DNA of 64,000 nt, from contig OX392530.1 of assembly GCA_947623455.1 (NCBI GenBank), forward strand, positions 32,891,405-32,955,404, given 5' to 3'. The position numbers and the translations under genes are program-made. Below are positions 58,731-64,000 of this stretch, piece by piece (the first letter of the stretch is position 1; every line of letters starts with the position of its first letter). The notes under the pieces were generated by a model. That model made no database searches and was not told the DNA's origin. It was given only the letters and a program-made list of their open reading frames with translations. The DNA is from Mimachlamys varia. Lineage: Eukaryota; Mollusca; Bivalvia; Pectinida; Pectinidae.

Positions 58731-60396
58731 GTACGTCAGACAATATACCACGGTTATGTATGTAATCAGTTGCACGGTTCACGTTCAGAAAGGTCTTAAG
58801 GCCTTCTGTGTAACCTTTAGTATACTTTATACTTTATCTGAACTGGCTCTTGTTTTATGAACAATTTAAACTAAAGGAAATATATTCGCTTAAAAATATC
58901 CAAAATAAGAGCATTACTGAAGTTAAGGGGGGAATTTTAATAAAGGACATTTAAGGACTATTTGACGTATATATCGACATCTCTGAGGGGGGAGTTGATA
59001 CAAGCAATGTACTGCACTGAATACGTTCATGTTTATCTTATTTCTAGCAAAACATGAAAGAACCGTGTTGGAATTCGGTTTTTAATAAAAAACAAATTAC
59101 TTAATGAGTTAAATTCATCGTAATTGATATACATGTATATTCATATGACAACAACTTCTTCACAAACTCTTAATCATTTCCTTGTCCAGAATATCCAAAC
59201 AGGAGTTCGTTATACTTCTTTTTTCAAGATTTTCAAGTTATGGAATTTCTGTATGTACAATGTAAAGGAGCATTCATGAAACTTGTGCCTTAATGTCAAT
59301 GTAACTGGTCAGTGACTATTCCATTACGACCGGGAATACCTTGTTCATCAGGTATGCAGGTGTGTCGTATTACTGGTGTCAATATTGTATTGCAGTCGTC
59401 TCGTAAAGCAATACATTACGACTGGCATGTCAATATTGTGATATCGACATTACACCCGTTGTGTTGCACATAATACCGGATGTAACCGATGGTAACTTAC
59501 CGATGTTAAGGAGAAAGGTAAACAGTTGATTGAATGTGCAATTGAAATTTCCTGAGTGTGTCTTTCTCTCATGTAATGTAACGGTATTGAACATATATTA
59601 CTATTATATTAAAGGTATGGTCCTACCCCCTGTATTTTTACAATATTGTATTACAATGAGATTGGAGTAGACGTACGTCAAACACATACAAATATCACCC
59701 ACGGTTTGTTTGTGTTTACTGGAAAGGTTGAAATAAGCCTGACATTTACAATGACGGACACCATAAATCACTTCTGATTTCTGAAATCAAATTGATACAC
59801 AGTAATATAACAGGCAAGTTTCCATAAAATGACACCACGAAATTGTCTGATTAAATATGAGTGTACATCGTTATAGTAAGATAATTACCCTGATAGTCAG
59901 ACAATGGTTCCCTGGAGGGTTACTAGGGGGGCTATCAGTGAGACGAGCTCTAGAGGTGTCCGATTGCTGGCAAGTCTACACCCCACTACTCTGGGACCCG
60001 GCCAAGTAGCACCCTAACGCCGTATGGTATTGCATGTCATGCTTTAATTACGAGTGTCGGGTGGTAATTAATCATTCCGTAATTTTATTTAAATTATAAA
60101 CGGGAAAAACAGAGGAGTCATTTAATTGGCTCTCGAGTTTAGAACCATTTTCTTGAATTCTGTTGATAGAAATATAAGATATATTCTATTATCAAAACCA
60201 TCATCAAAGTAACGTTTGTGTTGAGAACCATTTCATTGGGACTAATGTTAAGAACAATTACTTAAAGCACACAAATGTTCCCACCTATGATTCAGAACCA
60301 ATTTTTGGTTCTTCGTACTTGAGAGCCGTCAATTTAGATACATTGTGTATATACTTTGAAACGCATTAATATGGATAAAATGTATAGCACCATTAA
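58731..60396. other. Non-coding stretch, mostly featureless
   Basis: No supported gene. Positions 59890-60020 are relatively GC-rich. The next 90 bases hold several TAATTA-type core sites (TTTAATTACG, GGTAATTAATCA, TTATTTAAATTATAA). Degenerate outliers of the 26-bp repeat begin near 60230. Confidence 0.4.
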
Positions 60397-61712
60397 AGTT
60401 TGGTCTGAAGTTTAAAACCATTGAATTTGAGGTTTAAATTCATTAAATTGTGTCTGTGGTTAAGAAACACTAAGTTTTGTCTGTGGTTTAGAAACAATCA
60501 GTTTGGTCTGTGATTGTTAAGAATAATTAAATTTAAGATTTTTAATAACTAGGTGTGGTCTAAGGTATCGAACCATTTAGTTTGGTCTGAGGTATAGAAC
60601 CACTAGGTTTGGTCTGAGGTTTAGAATCATTTAGTTTGGTCTGAGGTATAGAACCACTAGGTTTGGTCTGAGGTTTAGAACCATTTAGTTTGGTCTGAGG
60701 TATAGAACCAGTAGGTTTGGTCTGAGGTATAGAACCACTAGGTTTGGTCTGAGGTATAGAACCACTAGGTTTGGTCTGAGGTTTAGAACCATTTAGTTTG
60801 GTCTGAGGTATAGAACCACTTAGTTTGGTCTGAGGTATAGAACCACTAGATTTAGTCTGATATTTAGAACCATTTAGTTTGGTCTGAGGTATAGAACCTC
60901 TAGGTTTGGTCTGAGGTTTAGAACTACTAGGTTTGGTTTGAGGTATAGAACCATTTAGTTTGGTCTGAGGTATAGAACCATTTAGTTTGGTCTGAGGTAC
61001 AGAACCACTAGGTTTGGTCTGAGGTTTAGAACCATTTAGTTTGGTCTGAGGTATAGAACCACTAGGTTTGGTCTGAGGTTTAGAACTACTAGGTTTGGAT
61101 TGAGGTTTAGAACCACTAGGTTTGGTCTGAGGTATAGAACCACTAGGTTTGGTTTGAGGTATAGAACCATTTAGTTTGGTCTGAGGTATAGAATCACTAG
61201 GTTTGGTCTAAGGTATAGAACCATTTAGTTTGGTCTGAGGTATAGAACCACTAGGTTTGGTCTAAGGTATAGAATCATTTAGTTTGGTCTGAGGTATAGA
61301 ACCATTTAGTTTGGTCTGAGGTTTAGAACCATTTAGTTTGGTCTGAGGTTTAGAACCATTTAGTTTGGTCTGAGGTTTAGAACCATTCAGTTTGGTCTGA
61401 GGTATAGAACCACTAGGTTTGGTCTGAGGTTTAGAACCATTTAGTTTGGTCTGAGGTTTAGAACCATTTAGTTTGGTCTGAGGTTTAGAACCATTCAGTT
61501 TGGTCTGAGGTATAGAACCTCTAGGTTTGGTCTGAGGTTTAGAACTACTAGGTGTGGTCTAAGGTATAGAACCATTTAGTTTGGTCTGAGGTATAGAACC
61601 ACTAGGTTTGGTTTGAGGTATAGAACCACTAGGTTTGGTCTGAGGTTTAGAGCCATTTAGTTTATTCTGAGGTATATAACCACTAGGTTTGGTGTGAGGT
61701 ATAGAATAATCT
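60397..61712. repeat. 26-bp satellite array, about 50 copies
   Basis: The unit is TAGAACCATTTAGTTTGGTC plus TGAGGT. There are two main variants, one with ACCATTTAGTTT and one with ACCACTAGGTTT, and each is followed by GGTATAG or GGTTTAG. The left edge is degenerate, the centre homogeneous. The period is not a multiple of three, so no repeat protein is encoded. Confidence 0.96.
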
Positions 61713-62404
61713 ATCCCTTGTGCCTGGAGTTTAAAGCTATTGACTTTACATTTTAAAGTATTCGACTGTCACAGACATCGATAAAGTATTATGTATGATC
61801 TTGAAGGTTTACAAGTTTACTAAAATTAATGACGAGTTGGCGAATACGTACAAAAGTTAAAGGGAAAATTGAATATCCGTATCGCCAATCCCACCGTTCC
61901 ATTACACACGTAACGATATCTAATTATTTTAGTGATACATTTTACACGGTTCATAATTGAAGTGCCTGTACAATCATGATGTACTATGCATTTTATGTAG
62001 TCAAGTGGGTTATTAAATCCGACAACTCGTCAATATTATACTTGACTATAATTTTAAATGTTTGGCGAACAACACAGAAATGTTCTCAATGTTTCAATCA
62101 ACAGCACAGCATTAATATTGAAAGATTAAAAATCAGCCTAAATCATGTACTACGTTCAACTATTCCCCCTCAAGCCATATCAACAACATAATCTAATGTT
62201 CAATTTAGAATGCACCCACTTGTACATGTAAAATTACTTGAGGTAAACATAAAGAGGAATACATGATTGTTCATGGCAAAACATCGGGTAACACATCAGG
62301 GTTTGATTGCCCCATACATAATGATATTTACCCCTTCAGCTTTGAGAAAACATGTCGTAAAAGCTACAACAACGAGTACCCCTGAAGATATACTGATTAT
62401 CCCT
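61713..62404. other. Non-coding stretch, nothing recognised
   Basis: Sequence between the 26-bp array and a retroelement cluster. A 71-codon open frame at 61976-62191 lacks support. Confidence 0.45.
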
Positions 62405-62790
62405 CCACATAACGCAACATCGTATTAAACTAGAGGCAAAATATGAACAAAAGAAAGAGAAAGATTTACATTGAGACACTCGTAAAAGCACACGAGAATA
62501 AGACCAAGTGTTCCAGAAGAGTAAGCATATTCTGCTTTATCGACGACACCAGCCATGCTAATCAAGTTAACATCAAGTCAACAAATGTGAACCGCGTCAT
62601 CATTGTCAATCACAACAAGTAAACGATCGAATGAGCATACTCAAAAACGTCCATCGTCATATCATATAATTAAAATTGTATACAGAATATTTCTAAATGA
62701 GACCATGATGACCACAAAACTTGCCCATAGTCTTCATCAACCTGCATCTCTCGAATCCCTGTGCCGTAAGCTTGTTCGTCAGCAGCTGAC
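62405..62790 (-). mobile_element. Family A retroelement with RT C-terminal remnant
   Basis: The plus strand shows the reverse complement of the family end (TTAAACTAGAGGCAAAATATG), the 3' segment (AGACCAAGTGTTCCAGAAGAG, TTATCGACGACACCAGCCATG) and then RT coding sequence (CACAAAACTTGCCCATAGTC, TTCATCAACCTGCATCTCTC). It is truncated before the conserved FNFPIVNFP part. Confidence 0.78.
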
Positions 62791-63054
62791 ATAGATATAG
62801 AGAACTTAACGCGAGTGTCATCATATATGTTTCATATTTCGGTATTAATTTTAATGTATGCCGAAAACGGTATACATCGCATCTGGTATTGTGTGTTCTG
62901 TCTGTCTCTATTAAGGTGTTTTACATGCATTATTGAAAGTAATCGTTCATTTATCACAAAACTACTCGGTAATACTCGAAATGACATTTCACCGTAATAC
63001 TATAATTTAACAATGCAGAATTTAATTCAAATGTAGTAATGAACAAAATAGAGT

Positions 63055-63195
63055 ATGTCGAAGCGTCAACAAAACCATAATCCGAACTCAAAATCGATTA
63101 AACTAAGGCAAAATACGACAAAAAGGAAAGATCCACATTGAGACCCTTAATAACACAAGAGAATAAGACCAGGTGTTCCGCAAGAGAAATAAGTT
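63055..63195 (-). mobile_element. Family A retroelement 3' tip
   Basis: GTCGAAGCGTCAACAAAACC, CTCAAAATCGATTAAACTA and AAGACCAGGTGTTCCGCAAGAG are the reverse complement of the last 140 bp of family A. Same orientation as its neighbours at 62405 and 63915. Confidence 0.75.
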
Positions 63196-63914
63196 TCTGG
63201 TCGTGAAGCAATCCCATTATAGTCCCTTTAACTATTTTACTTCGCAAATATCCTGCTTTCCGCATTTGTGATGAGAGTTTGCCCGAGCAAGGAAGGTGGT
63301 TGTTTCTGTCTGCTGATCAAAGTAAAGAAAATCGCTTATATTGGTACAGTATATGCTTAACATTACTGGAAGAAAAAATTCACATGGTTTTCGAAACGGA
63401 CTAGCTTACTTCGATGCTACCGTTTCCAGGATTTGGCATCGTGGGGGGTAACACTGTGAAATTACTCTTGACTGACCAAAGCATCAGTTGAAGCCATATT
63501 CGTTTGATTTTGAAACCATTCCCCCTCACAGTCAAGTGAACAATCAATTACCCGACCAACATCACCAACAGCCGTGCAGTGACACAATGTGACAGTCAGT
63601 GCACTATCCTACCAACCAAATATCAAACCACAAGAGGAACATTTCAAGAGAATATTCCCCTGCCACCTCGATTATTCTAAGGGTAGCATTCAAAAGTGAT
63701 CGCAAGTAACACACCTTCCCCTATTTTAAGAGGCTATGCCCCCGTTATATTTCAAGAGTACGACAGTGTAGTCCATCGTAACAAGAAAACATCCAACTTT
63801 CAATGCAAAATCAGTCAATGCATAACGGCAACATCGAACGTTAGAAGTCTATACAGAACAAACTGTATTTCAATACACAAAGGCAACAAACCAAGGGGGA
63901 AAATCAAAGAATAC
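63196..63914. other. Non-coding stretch, nothing recognised
   Basis: No supported feature. An 88-codon open frame at 63696-63962 runs into the retroelement end and is an artefact. Confidence 0.45.
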
Positions 63915-64000
63915 CAGAGCATCAACAAAACCATAATCCGATCTCAAAATCAATTTACCTAGAGGCAAAATATGAAAACGGAAAGATTGATATAGAGATC
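63915..64000 (-). mobile_element. Family A retroelement 3' end, cut by window edge
   Basis: GAGCATCAACAAAACCATAA, TCTCAAAATCAATTTACCTA and GAGGCAAAATATGAAAACGG match the family end. The element continues beyond the window. Confidence 0.7.

Overview
This window looks like nuclear DNA from a lophotrochozoan animal, most probably a bivalve mollusc. It is AT-rich, the genes are split by canonical GT-AG introns of about 1 to 7 kb, satellite arrays are abundant, and short foldback elements are dense. It also carries many 5'-truncated copies of one reverse-transcriptase element of a kind I associate with molluscs. The species call is inference; no marker gene is present. Nothing is prokaryotic: there are no operons, tRNA arrays, rRNA or CRISPR.

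Two real protein-coding genes can be supported, both cut by the window or lacking their 5' exons. (1) On the + strand, four exons between 12.58 and 23.19 kb encode the C-terminal part of a rhodopsin-class peptide GPCR. They hold transmembrane helix 6 with a CYMP motif, helix 7 with NPVIY, helix 8 with a Cys-rich end, and a Ser/Thr-rich tail. The CYxP motif and flanking residues most resemble orexin/allatotropin-type receptors. (2) On the - strand, six exons between 52.32 and 32.04 kb, whose reading phases all agree, encode about 581 C-terminal residues of a protein I do not recognise. It is highly charged and probably disordered, with an acidic block and a repeated FDLQ...RSHTT motif. The two genes run tail to tail, with about 8.8 kb between their stop codons. 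A third possible start (promoter-like DNA, an ATG and a GTACGT donor near 58.7 kb, + strand) is weak.

The rest is repetitive or featureless. Layout: 50-bp minisatellite (0.9-4.3 kb); retroelement fragments, a 56-bp array and a 117-nt near-perfect hairpin (7-12.3 kb); GPCR gene with nested transposons in its introns (12.6-23.2 kb); tail-to-tail intergenic DNA with a 1.15-kb TTAA-flanked element with long inverted ends carrying inward TATA boxes (24.8-26.0 kb); the - strand gene with 25-bp and 60-bp satellites, TTAA MITEs and foldbacks in its introns (32-52 kb); then mostly empty DNA, a 26-bp array (60.4-61.7 kb) and a cluster of three retroelement 3' ends (62.4-64 kb).

The most interesting signal is a roughly 150-bp dispersed element present in five copies. 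Three of these carry a recognisable type I hammerhead ribozyme fold: a CUGANGA core, stem II, GAAAC, a palindromic ACAGCUGU stem III, and GCAUCA/UGAUGC stem I. A fourth keeps part of it. Each copy has different damaging changes, which suggests an ancestor that was once self-cleaving.
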